From positions 1-15,073 of the forward strand of contig UQOH01000050.1 of the NCBI GenBank assembly GCA_900542625.1: 15,073 bases of DNA. Reading direction: 5' to 3'. The DNA is from an uncultured Fusobacterium sp. GTDB taxonomy: Bacteria; Fusobacteriota; Fusobacteriia; Fusobacteriales; Fusobacteriaceae. The notes under the pieces were generated by a model that saw only the letters and a program-made list of their open reading frames with translations, made no database searches and was not told the DNA's origin. The position numbers and the translations under genes are program-made. Below, one piece after another: positions 1-6,370 of this stretch (positions within the stretch are counted from its first letter, which is position 1; each line of letters opens with the position of its first letter).

Positions 1-20
1 AGTACTTTTGAAAAAAAAGT

Positions 21-53
21 AAAAAAAAACGAACATTTTTTCAAATGTTCGTT
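21..53 (-). terminator. Rho-independent terminator
   Basis: A perfect 11-bp inverted repeat (28-38 with 43-53) encloses a four-base loop. Read on the minus strand the loop is GAAA and the stem runs straight into a run of T residues (29 down to 21), followed by a second T run. The T tract is only on the minus-strand side, so the terminator serves leftward transcription. It lies about 180 nt past the flavodoxin stop, which is far for a simple gene-end terminator and leaves room for a separate short transcript. Confidence 0.9.
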
Positions 54-105
54 GGGTTTATAAAAACTTATGATTAATTATACTTATTTTGACACATTTC
101 TCATT
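21..105 (-). ncRNA. Candidate small RNA ending in the left-edge terminator
   Basis: A promoter-like pair (TTGAAT at 135-140, TATACT at 112-117, 17-nt spacer) points leftward at the strong terminator at 28-53. Initiation about 7 nt after the -10 box would give a transcript of roughly 85 nt with an unstructured AU-rich 5' part and the GAAA-capped terminator hairpin at its 3' end. The only frame inside is a six-codon ATG frame without a Shine-Dalgarno sequence, so coding is unlikely. Alternatively this is simply a long 3' UTR of the flavodoxin gene, from which an sRNA might be processed. Chance promoter matches are common in DNA this AT-rich, so the call is tentative. Confidence 0.3.
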
Positions 106-111
106 ATCTCT

Positions 112-140
112 AGTATATACATTTCTTTAACAAAATTCAA
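112..140 (-). promoter_or_regulatory. Possible sigma-70-type promoter for the candidate sRNA
   Basis: The -35-like TTGAAT (135-140) and -10-like TATACT (112-117) are separated by exactly 17 nt and lie in the 233-nt stretch that has no gene. Both hexamers are good but not perfect, and the region is very AT-rich. No other function for the 61-233 stretch is visible: it has no long frame, RNA gene or repeat. Confidence 0.35.
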
Positions 141-233
141 GATATATTTTTATTTTTAAGATTTTTATTTCTCTTGTGATGCAATTTTTGCTGAATATAA
201 CTATATTTTATTTTTCTAATTAAAGATTATTTT

Positions 234-728
234 TTATTCAGTCATCTCTTTCTTAAGCTGTTCTGTCCATTTCACAATTCTTTCTTCTGTCAGTTCTTTT
301 TGATTTTTGTCATCTATTACAAGCCCTATAAATTTTCCTCTTTCCACACTTCTTGATTCTTCAAAATCATATCCCTCTGTCGATGTTCTTCCAATAAGTT
401 TTATGTTGTTATATTTTATATATGTGTACAGAACACACATTCCATCTACAAATGTTTTTCCGAAAAATTCCTGATCCCCTACACCGATAAGAGCTGCTTT
501 TCTTCCATTAAAATCTTTTTTCCCTAAAAATTTAAGATAATTTTCCCAGCTCTTTTGTACATCTCCACGATTCCAGCTTGATGTTGCAAAGATAAGAACA
601 TCATAGTTATCTATTTTTTCTTCTATTTCAGATACATTCATTACATCAGCTTTCAGCAGTTCTCCTGCTCTTTCTGATACCCTTTTTGTCACACCTGTTG
701 TACTTCCATAGAAAATACCTATTTTCAT
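234..728 (-). CDS. Long-chain flavodoxin
   Basis: This 164-aa protein is a small cytoplasmic FMN electron carrier that typically substitutes for ferredoxin. The FMN phosphate loop is at residues 8-14 (GSTTGVT), the 50s loop with its flavin-stacking Trp is TSSW at 49-52, and the 90s loop begins GDQ at 84-86. The block from STEGYDFEES to KFIGLVIDDKNQ, and the 164-residue length, are typical of the long-chain class. The 90s-loop aromatic that is usually Tyr is Phe89 here. The start follows AGGAGG at an 11-nt spacing. The gene stands alone downstream of the rpsR terminator. I could not place a convincing promoter in the 729-815 gap. The physiological partner (for example pyruvate:flavodoxin oxidoreductase) cannot be read from the window. 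Confidence 0.95.
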   Translation of the reverse strand: MKIGIFYGSTTGVTKRVSERAGELLKADVMNVSEIEEKIDNYDVLIFATSSWNRGDVQKSWENYLKFLGKKDFNGRKAALIGVGDQEFFGKTFVDGMCVLYTYIKYNNIKLIGRTSTEGYDFEESRSVERGKFIGLVIDDKNQKELTEERIVKWTEQLKKEMTE

Positions 729-814
729 CTTTTTATTTTCCTCCTGATTAAAGTTTTTTTATTATTGTTCATGTTAAATATAAAAATACAAAAAAAGTAT
801 ATTATTACAGCAAC

Positions 815-844
815 AAAAAAAGAGATACAAAAGATCTCTTTTTT
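815..844 (-). terminator. Terminator of the rpsF-rpsR operon
   Basis: An 11-bp stem (816-826 with 834-844) with a seven-base loop begins a few bases after the rpsR stop. On the minus strand it is followed by a T run (821 down to 815), part of which pairs in the stem. T residues on both sides mean it could also work on the plus strand, but no plus-strand gene approaches it. Confidence 0.85.
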
Positions 845-851
845 ATGTGAA

Positions 852-1070
852 TTATTTTTCAATTCTTGTGTAAGGAATTAAAGCGATATTTCTAGCTCTT
901 TTAATAGCTTTAGCTATTTTTCTTTGTAACTTAGCGTTAGCACCTGTTACTCTAGAAGGATTGATTCTTCCTTTGTCAGAAACAAATCTTTTTAAAAGGT
1001 CTACGTTTTTATAATCAATTTCTGATGCTTTAACTCTTAATTTAGCTCTTCTTCTTCTGAATTCAGCCAT
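852..1070 (-). CDS. rpsR: 30S ribosomal protein S18
   Basis: This 72-aa basic protein of the small-subunit platform forms a heterodimer with S6 and binds 16S rRNA. The family core is clear: IDYKNVDLLKRFVSDKGRI, then INPSRVTG and the basic helix of KLQRKIAKAIKRAR, ending in a short tail with IPY. The N-terminal RRRRAKLRVKAS has none of the paired cysteines found in zinc-binding S18 forms, so this is a C-minus version. The start follows AGGAGG at an 8-nt spacing. It is 62 nt downstream of rpsF and co-transcribed with it. No ssb lies between the two, unlike many bacteria. A hairpin terminator follows directly. Confidence 0.97.
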   Translation of the reverse strand: MAEFRRRRAKLRVKASEIDYKNVDLLKRFVSDKGRINPSRVTGANAKLQRKIAKAIKRARNIALIPYTRIEK

Positions 1071-1132
1071 TTTAAATACCTCCTCTTATTTGAAATAAAC
1101 TTTTTGATAACAATAATTAATAAATTTTAGAA

Positions 1133-1417
1133 TTAGTCTTGCTTAACGATGATATATCTCATAACTTCTTCAGTTATGTTAAGCTTTCTTTCTACATCTA
1201 CTAATTTTGTACCGTCCATTTCGAACATAGTTAGTACATAAAATCCTGTTTTCTTTTTATCGATAGGATAAGCTAACTTTCTTTCTCCCCATTTCTCAGT
1301 TTTAGAAATAGTAGCAGTAGCTTCTGTTAAAACAGCGTCAACTTTAGCGATTACTGCATCTCTTCCCTCTTCTAAGATAGTTGGGTTGATGATGTACATA
1401 ATTTCGTATTTAGTCAT
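1133..1417 (-). CDS. rpsF: 30S ribosomal protein S6
   Basis: This 94-aa protein binds S18 and helps assemble the central domain of the 30S subunit. It shows the S6 pattern: KYEIMYIINP at the N-terminus, WGERKLAYPIDKKKTGFYVL in the centre and a helix with ERKLNITEEVMRYII before the end. Its length is normal for the family. The ATG follows a strong GGAGGAGGT site by 7-8 nt. It is first in the rpsF-rpsR operon and has a near-perfect promoter just past ftsZ. The leader forms a hairpin near the expected transcription start. S6:S18 is known to autoregulate through rpsF leaders in many bacteria, so this hairpin could have that role. Confidence 0.97.
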   Translation of the reverse strand: MTKYEIMYIINPTILEEGRDAVIAKVDAVLTEATATISKTEKWGERKLAYPIDKKKTGFYVLTMFEMDGTKLVDVERKLNITEEVMRYIIVKQD

Positions 1418-1446
1418 TCGTAATTTACCTCCTCCCTATGGTTTTA

Positions 1447-1476
1447 GCCCAAAAAACTTTTGTTTTTGAGCAGGGC
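1447..1476 (-). promoter_or_regulatory. rpsF 5' leader hairpin, possible S6:S18 control element
   Basis: On the minus strand GCCC (1473-1476) pairs with GGGC (1447-1450). An internal loop of five bases (UGCUC) faces one base (U). A 6-bp AAAAAC/GUUUUU helix closed by AAAA sits above it. The predicted transcription start falls at about 1476-1478, so the hairpin forms the very 5' end of the mRNA. Known S6:S18 leader sites are hairpins with an asymmetric bulge that usually contains CCG. The bulge here does not have that trinucleotide, so the assignment is tentative. Confidence 0.4.
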
Positions 1477-1483
1477 AAGTATT

Positions 1484-1512
1484 ATTATAGCACAACATTC
1501 TTTTAATATCAA
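1484..1512 (-). promoter_or_regulatory. Promoter of rpsF-rpsR
   Basis: TTGATA (1507-1512) and TATAAT (1484-1489) are separated by 17 nt, and TGC immediately before the -10 box makes it an extended -10 element. This is the best sigma-70-type promoter in the window. It starts about 35 nt past the ftsZ stop. No hairpin terminator separates ftsZ from it, so division-operon read-through into rpsF is possible. Confidence 0.88.
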
Positions 1513-1546
1513 GCGTTTTATAATAATATTTTGAATTTTAATATTT

Positions 1547-2614
1547 TTATTTAGAACTTCTTATCCAAGGCGGTAAATCAAGCTCTGTTCTTTTTTCCTC
1601 TTCAACAGCTTTAGTTTCTGCCTTTTCTTCTCCTTTGTTTATAGCAACATTAATAAACGGCTCATTTTTTTCTACAGCATCAACAAAGTTGTTTGCTATA
1701 ATAGTAACCTGAATTCCGTCTTTTAATTCTTCGTTAAGGTTTACACCGAACATAACATCATCTGCACTCTTTCCAGCTGCGTCTTTTACTATATTAGCAA
1801 TAGATTGTGCTTCCATTAGAGTAAGGTCTGATGAACCTGTTATATTTAAAAGAATTTTGCTTGCTCCTGAAATTGATTTTTCTAATAAAGGTGACATTAA
1901 TGCTTTTTCAGTAGCTTTTATAGCTCTGTTTTCTCCGTCTCCCTCTCCAAATCCTAATACAGCCACACCTGAATTCTGCATAGTTGTTTTTATATCAGCA
2001 AAGTCAAGGTTGATTAATCCGTTTCCTATCATAAGATCTGCTACACCTTTAATACCAATTTTTAAGATATTGTTTGCTTCTTGGAAAGCATTTTTAAGAG
2101 TGATAGTTTTATCTGGAAGTTCAAATAATTTGTCATTAGGAATTACAACTAAAGAGTCTACAAACTCTTTTAATTCTTCTATTCCTCTTTCAGCATTTGC
2201 TCTTCTCTTTCCACCTTCAAATCCAAAAGGTTTTGTTACTATACCAACTGTTAAAACACCTAATTCTTTAGCTATTTTAGCAATTACAGGAGATGAACCT
2301 GTTCCAGTTCCTCCACCCATTCCAGCTGTAATGAAAAGCATATCTGTGTCTTCAAGAAGCTGTTTTAATTTATCTAAATCTTCTTCTGCTGATTGTTTTC
2401 CTATTTCAGGATTAGCTCCTGCACCAAGTCCTCTTGTAAGTTTTTCTCCTAATTGAATTCTTACATCTGCAAGTGATTTTCCTAAGTCTTGAGCATCTGT
2501 ATTTGCTGCTATAAATTCAACTCCTGACACTCCTGCTGAAATCATGTCATTAATTGCATTTCCTCCGGCTCCACCAGCACCAAGAACTTTTATTTTTACG
2601 ATATTGTTCTCCAT
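1547..2614 (-). CDS. ftsZ: Cell division protein FtsZ
   Basis: This tubulin-like GTPase polymerises into the Z ring at midcell. In 355 aa it has the N-terminal GAGGAGGNA segment (residues 12-20), the tubulin signature GGGTGTG at 100-106, and the catalytic T7 loop NLDFADI at 202-208. The C-terminal linker is short and charged (about 313-343), and the last residues carry the conserved tail that binds FtsA, here LDLPPWIR (345-352). That tail contains Trp where LPxFLR-type sequences are commonest. The ATG is preceded by GGAGG at close spacing. It is the last gene of the dcw block, 18 nt after ftsA, and all core motifs are intact. Confidence 0.98.
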   Translation of the reverse strand: MENNIVKIKVLGAGGAGGNAINDMISAGVSGVEFIAANTDAQDLGKSLADVRIQLGEKLTRGLGAGANPEIGKQSAEEDLDKLKQLLEDTDMLFITAGMGGGTGTGSSPVIAKIAKELGVLTVGIVTKPFGFEGGKRRANAERGIEELKEFVDSLVVIPNDKLFELPDKTITLKNAFQEANNILKIGIKGVADLMIGNGLINLDFADIKTTMQNSGVAVLGFGEGDGENRAIKATEKALMSPLLEKSISGASKILLNITGSSDLTLMEAQSIANIVKDAAGKSADDVMFGVNLNEELKDGIQVTIIANNFVDAVEKNEPFINVAINKGEEKAETKAVEEEKRTELDLPPWIRSSK

Positions 2615-2632
2615 ATTTAACCTCCCAATATT

Positions 2633-3901
2633 TTATATAAAGTTAGAAAGCCATTCTTTAACAGCCTTAAATCTCTCTTTTTTCTCTTTTGGTTTTTCTT
2701 CAGATTCTTCTTCATCTACTTTGATTGACGGTTTTAGTAAGTTCTCTTGTTCTTCTTTTGCTTTTCTTTCTTTTTCAATTTTATTATATTCTTTTTCCAT
2801 TACTTCTAAAAGAATACCTACTGCCACTGACATCTCAGGCTTAACATCTTCAAGCCCTGCAAGCGGGAATGGAAGAACTCTTTTTACTGAATATCCGAGA
2901 TTGCTTTTTACACCCTCAAATATTTCGTCCATTTTTGTAGCTCCTCCTGTAAGGTATATTCCCTTTCCAAGATATCCTGTAAATCCTGACTCTTCTATTG
3001 CTTTTCTTATAAAAGTAACTAAATCTCCTGTTCTGGCATCTATTACTCTTTTTATGTCTGCAGCAGCAACTCTCTTAGTATCTCCAACATTAATAAACTC
3101 TTCTTTTTCTTTTGAATTAATAAGCTGTGTTACCATTTCCTGAGCTTCTGTCTTAGTAACTTTATATAAATATTCCAAATCGCTTACATAATGCATTCCT
3201 CCAAGAGGAAGTGATTTTGCATATATTAATTTATTATTTTTATAAATAATAATATCCGTTGTTCCCTCTCCTATATCTATAAGAGCAACTCCCATATTTT
3301 TGTCTTCTTCAAGAAGAGTTGCTTTTGCAGATGCATAAGGATTAAGAACAATACTGTCTACTTCAAGCTTTGCCCTGTTTACAACCTCTGTAAGCTCATC
3401 TACTTCTGCTTCATTTACAAATATAAGATGAATATCTCCCTGAAGTTCTCTTCCTGTAAGCCCTACAGGATTTTTTACAATACCTGAATTATTAACTCTT
3501 ATATTATAAATTTCGCTTTCAAGAACCTGCTCTCCTTTCCCTTTAAGCTCTTTTTCAGCTGTAAGGAAAAGTGACGCAATATCTTCATCTGTTATTACTT
3601 TTTCTTCATTAAAAGATAATCTTATATTTTTGGTTTTAGAACGGATATTTGTTCCTCCTATTCCAAGAACCACTTTTTTAATTTCCATACCTGTTCCGTC
3701 TTCCAGAGCTTTTGCTGCTTCAGCAATACATTCACTAAGAAGTATCGGATTTTCTATTACATTTTTTCTTATTCCTTTGCTTGGAACTTCCACATACTTT
3801 AAGACTCTTAACTTCTCTCCAAAGTTGCTAAGCTCTCCTGCAAGCATTTTAACCTTTGAATTTCCAACATCCAGGATAAACTTTACAATGCTATCTTCCA
3901 T
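2633..3901 (-). CDS. ftsA: Cell division protein FtsA
   Basis: This actin-fold ATPase tethers FtsZ filaments to the membrane. The 422-aa product shows phosphate-1 (DVGNSKVK, 11-18), phosphate-2 (DIGEGTTD, 209-216) and the adenosine motif GGATKM further on. A highly charged linker rich in E and K leads to a C-terminal amphipathic helix (about 408-422, FKAVKEWLSNFI) that acts as the membrane anchor. The frame extends six codons further upstream to another ATG at 3919. The GGAGG at 3911-3915 lies inside that extension and is spaced 9 nt from the ATG at 3901, so I use the latter. It overlaps the end of ftsQ by 11 nt, suggesting translational coupling. Confidence 0.97.
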   Translation of the reverse strand: MEDSIVKFILDVGNSKVKMLAGELSNFGEKLRVLKYVEVPSKGIRKNVIENPILLSECIAEAAKALEDGTGMEIKKVVLGIGGTNIRSKTKNIRLSFNEEKVITDEDIASLFLTAEKELKGKGEQVLESEIYNIRVNNSGIVKNPVGLTGRELQGDIHLIFVNEAEVDELTEVVNRAKLEVDSIVLNPYASAKATLLEEDKNMGVALIDIGEGTTDIIIYKNNKLIYAKSLPLGGMHYVSDLEYLYKVTKTEAQEMVTQLINSKEKEEFINVGDTKRVAAADIKRVIDARTGDLVTFIRKAIEESGFTGYLGKGIYLTGGATKMDEIFEGVKSNLGYSVKRVLPFPLAGLEDVKPEMSVAVGILLEVMEKEYNKIEKERKAKEEQENLLKPSIKVDEEESEEKPKEKKERFKAVKEWLSNFI

Positions 3902-4586
3902 TTTTTTTATCCTCCACATATTTGACTATATAATCTTCGTATCTCAAATCTATATAATCTATTTTTTTCTTGCTAGAAAGGTCAAAGAAAAGGTAACTTC
4001 CAATGTCATATTTTTCTTTTTTTACCTCTCTGTCTGTATTAATTACCGCTCCATCTGAAAGAACTATCTTTATACAGCTTTTGTCTGCTATATAAATCTG
4101 TGATATTACATCTTTAAAATCTGTTGCCTCCACCTTATCAAGTATTCCTAAAATTGTTTCAATTTCCTTTTCTGATTTCACTGTAATAAAAAGAAAATCT
4201 TTTGTCTTTAAATCATTTAAATAACCATATATTTTTCCTGTTTTATCAAGAAGATATATTTTTTTATTATACTGCAGATAATATTTAGGCTCTTTTTCCT
4301 CAATTGCTATTGATATTTCATTAAGTTTATCTCTTGTTACAGTCACCTTGTCTGTTCTTATATCTTCTGAAATTCTTTTTTCAATTTTTTTCAAATCAAT
4401 TTCATTTATATTTCTGCCTGTTAATTCTTTTTTCAGACTCTCAAGACTCTTTTCCAGTTTTTCACTGGCTCCTGTTACAGTAATTTTTTGTATCTGAAAA
4501 ACAGGTTTTTTTAAAAATAAACTGTTTGTCTTTATTATTCCAAAAGTAAGAAGAACTATTAAAGCTACTCTAATGATTAATTTCAA
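3891..4586 (-). CDS. ftsQ: Cell division protein FtsQ/DivIB
   Basis: This bitopic membrane protein links early and late divisome components, usually in a complex with FtsL and FtsB/DivIC. The 231-aa product starts with a short basic stretch and one membrane segment (about 4-21). A POTRA-like domain follows (about 30-100, from FQIQKITVTGA to the IEEKEPKYYL region), then a mixed alpha/beta extracytoplasmic domain with IYLLDKTGKIYGYL. Sequence conservation in this family is low, and position before ftsA strengthens the call. The initiation codon is TTG, preceded by AGGTGA (4594-4599); no ATG or GTG in frame lies between the upstream stop and it. It follows ddl by 35 nt and its last codons carry the ftsA ribosome-binding site. 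Confidence 0.9.
   Translation of the reverse strand: MKLIIRVALIVLLTFGIIKTNSLFLKKPVFQIQKITVTGASEKLEKSLESLKKELTGRNINEIDLKKIEKRISEDIRTDKVTVTRDKLNEISIAIEEKEPKYYLQYNKKIYLLDKTGKIYGYLNDLKTKDFLFITVKSEKEIETILGILDKVEATDFKDVISQIYIADKSCIKIVLSDGAVINTDREVKKEKYDIGSYLFFDLSSKKKIDYIDLRYEDYIVKYVEDKKNGR
3911..3915 (-). promoter_or_regulatory. Shine-Dalgarno site fixing the ftsA start
   Basis: GGAGG lies within the last codons of ftsQ and 9 nt before the ATG at 3901. It overlaps the second codon onward of the longer frame starting at 3919, which itself has no upstream site, so the shorter FtsA start is preferred. Confidence 0.85.
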
Positions 4587-4593
4587 AACACTA

Positions 4594-4599
4594 TCACCT
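4594..4599 (-). promoter_or_regulatory. Shine-Dalgarno site for the TTG start of ftsQ
   Basis: AGGTGA lies 7 nt upstream of the TTG at 4584-4586. An ATG just upstream of it is out of frame and closes after six codons, so TTG is the only reasonable start. Confidence 0.7.
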
Positions 4600-4621
4600 G
4601 CATATTTTTATTATCCATTAT

Positions 4622-5491
4622 TTATCTAAATTTTTCAACAGTTTTTCTTGTTAAATCATCAAAAGTATATCCTTTTAATGTTGCAAGCTTTGGTACTAAA
4701 CTAGTTTCTGTCATTCCCGGACAACTGTTTACTTCAAGAAAATATACCTTTTCATCCTTAAGTATAAAATCACTTCTGGAAATTCCTTTCATTTTTAAGC
4801 TATTATGAATTATTGTAGCATATTCCATAGCTTCTTGGTAGGCTTTTTCACTTATTTTTGCTGGATATTCATATTCTGTCATTCCGGCTGTATATTTTGA
4901 TTTATAATCGTATAGCCCAATTTTTGGAGTTATCTTTAAAACCCCTAGAGCCTCTCCATCCATTACACCCACTGTAAGCTCTTCACCTTTTATAAATTCT
5001 TCTATAATTAAATCTCTGTCACCGGAAACTTTTACAGCCTCTTTAAGCTCCTCTAAGTTATGGCAGATATATAATCCTACTGTTGACCCTTCTGTTGCAG
5101 GTTTTACAACTATTGGATATTCTGTAATTTTTTCTATATCTTCTCTTGTATATGATTTTGCAATTCTCACACCAACTGCCTGTGCTATTTTTTTAGTAAG
5201 ATCTTTATCCATTGATACTGCACTTGATGTTACTCCGCATCCTGTATATTTTTTTCCAAGTATATCAAGAAGAGCCTGTATTCTTCCGTCCTCTCCATAT
5301 TCTCCATGAAGAGCAAGATAAGCTAAATCATACTCGTTCTCTATAAAAGCTGTAAGCAGATTTTCTTCATTAAGTGTAACTCCGTATGCGTCATATCCTT
5401 GTTTTACCAAACTGTTTAATATTGCTGTTCCTGTTCTCATTGAAACTTCTTTTTCAGAAGAGATTCCTCCCATAAAAACTGCTATCTTCAT
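4622..5491 (-). CDS. ddl: D-alanine--D-alanine ligase
   Basis: This ATP-grasp enzyme joins two D-Ala residues, giving the dipeptide that MurF attaches to the peptidoglycan precursor. It has 289 aa, at the short end of the family. The N-terminal EKEVS contains Glu15, matching the catalytic Glu of E. coli DdlB. HGEYGEDG is at 62-69, the ATP-binding segment VKPATEGSTVG at 129-139 and the metal-binding EVNSCPGMTETS from 263. YDYKSKY at 194-200 carries the Tyr typical of ligases making D-Ala-D-Ala; the D-Ala-D-Lac ligases of vancomycin resistance differ here. The ATG has AGAGGTG upstream. It lies 30 nt after murB and 35 nt before ftsQ. Confidence 0.96.
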   Translation of the reverse strand: MKIAVFMGGISSEKEVSMRTGTAILNSLVKQGYDAYGVTLNEENLLTAFIENEYDLAYLALHGEYGEDGRIQALLDILGKKYTGCGVTSSAVSMDKDLTKKIAQAVGVRIAKSYTREDIEKITEYPIVVKPATEGSTVGLYICHNLEELKEAVKVSGDRDLIIEEFIKGEELTVGVMDGEALGVLKITPKIGLYDYKSKYTAGMTEYEYPAKISEKAYQEAMEYATIIHNSLKMKGISRSDFILKDEKVYFLEVNSCPGMTETSLVPKLATLKGYTFDDLTRKTVEKFR

Positions 5492-5521
5492 TTTTACACC
5501 TCTGTAAACATTTCTTTTTAA

Positions 5522-6361
5522 TTATTTTAAAATTATTATCTCTCTTTCAAGTTCTATTCCTGATGTTTCTTTTACTTTTCTTTTTACCTCTTTTATAAGG
5601 TTAAGCACATCTTCAAAAGTTGCAGTTCCGTCATTTACTATAAAGTTAGGATGTTTCATAGACATTTGTGCTCCGCCTATTTTAAGCCCTTGTGCTCCTG
5701 CCTCTATAATAAGTCTTGCTGCAAAATATCCTTTTGGATTTTTAAATGTACTTCCTAAATTAGGCATTTCAAGAGGCTGATTTTTTTCTCTCTTCCCTTG
5801 AATTTCTTTTACCAGTTCTTTTTTATAACCTTTATCAAACTTAAAGTTCGCACTGATTATAACCCAGTTGTTTTCTTTTATTTCTGTTTTTCTGTAATCA
5901 ATTTTTAAATTTTCTTTCGGGATTACTTTTATATTCTTTTCCTCGTCTAATATTTCAACAGATTCTATACAGTCAAATATCTCTTTCCCGTATGCTCCTC
6001 CATTCATAAAGACAAGTCCTCCAACAGTTCCCGGTATACCTGCAAGTTCTTCCAGTCCTGTTAAATCATTTTCTCCCATATATTTTATAAGCTTTCCAAA
6101 ATCAAGACCGGCTTCTACATTTATTTTTCCATTTCCCAAGTCTGTGATTTTATTTAATTTTTTTAATGATATAAATGTTATATCTAAAAATTTATCATTT
6201 AAAAGAGTGTTTGTTCCGTTCCCTATTATAAAATAATTTTTAAGTTCTTTTAAAAGTTCAGGAAGTTCCTCTTTATTTTCTATTTCTATGAATTTCTTAG
6301 CACTTCCGCCTATTTTCATATTAGAATGATTTTTCATATTATGTTGTTCTAATATATTCAT
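5522..6361 (-). CDS. murB: UDP-N-acetylenolpyruvoylglucosamine reductase
   Basis: This FAD enzyme uses NADPH to reduce enolpyruvyl-UDP-GlcNAc to UDP-MurNAc. In 279 aa it shows the FAD-binding GNGTNTLL (47-54) and AGIPGTVGG (107-115), then YRKTE (156-160) with a conserved Arg. PNLGSTFKNP (200-209) has Ser204 as the likely proton donor, and a C-terminal acidic segment LEREIII provides the late Glu. The length fits a type II MurB. The ATG is only 3 nt past the murC stop. Its Shine-Dalgarno (AAGGGA in the last murC codons) is weak, so coupling to murC translation is likely. The stop-to-start junction is identical over 12 nt to the murG/murC junction. Confidence 0.96.
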   Translation of the reverse strand: MNILEQHNMKNHSNMKIGGSAKKFIEIENKEELPELLKELKNYFIIGNGTNTLLNDKFLDITFISLKKLNKITDLGNGKINVEAGLDFGKLIKYMGENDLTGLEELAGIPGTVGGLVFMNGGAYGKEIFDCIESVEILDEEKNIKVIPKENLKIDYRKTEIKENNWVIISANFKFDKGYKKELVKEIQGKREKNQPLEMPNLGSTFKNPKGYFAARLIIEAGAQGLKIGGAQMSMKHPNFIVNDGTATFEDVLNLIKEVKRKVKETSGIELEREIIILK

Positions 6362-6370
6362 TAACTAATT
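6359..6370. repeat. Intercistronic 12-mer, copy 1 (murC/murB)
   Basis: CATTAACTAATT (plus-strand reading) spans the murC stop, a three-base spacer and the murB ATG. The same 12 bases occur at the murG/murC junction (7706-7717). The flanking bases differ, and the upstream Shine-Dalgarno is weaker here. Confidence 0.6.

Noticed and set aside
86..103. Six-codon ATG frame in the candidate sRNA
   Set aside because: There is no Shine-Dalgarno sequence and it is too short to judge; not reported as a gene.
89..116. Plus-strand TTGACA-16-TAGTAT promoter-like pair
   Set aside because: No plus-strand gene, RNA or terminator follows, and it would fire into the end of the flavodoxin gene. It is likely chance in AT-rich DNA.
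1513..1546. AATATT repeats after ftsZ as a terminator
   Set aside because: They give at best a 6-bp all-AT stem with no T tract.
1857..2456. 199-codon plus-strand frame antisense to ftsZ
   Set aside because: It lies wholly inside an intact, motif-complete ftsZ, has a low-complexity Ser/Pro/Phe composition typical of a shadow frame and no Shine-Dalgarno site.
2544..3143. 199-codon plus-strand frame antisense to ftsZ/ftsA
   Set aside because: It is a shadow of the A-rich coding strand of ftsA, with no ribosome-binding site or family-like motif. Other long plus-strand frames (for example 3630-4058 and 14088-14717) fail for the same reasons.
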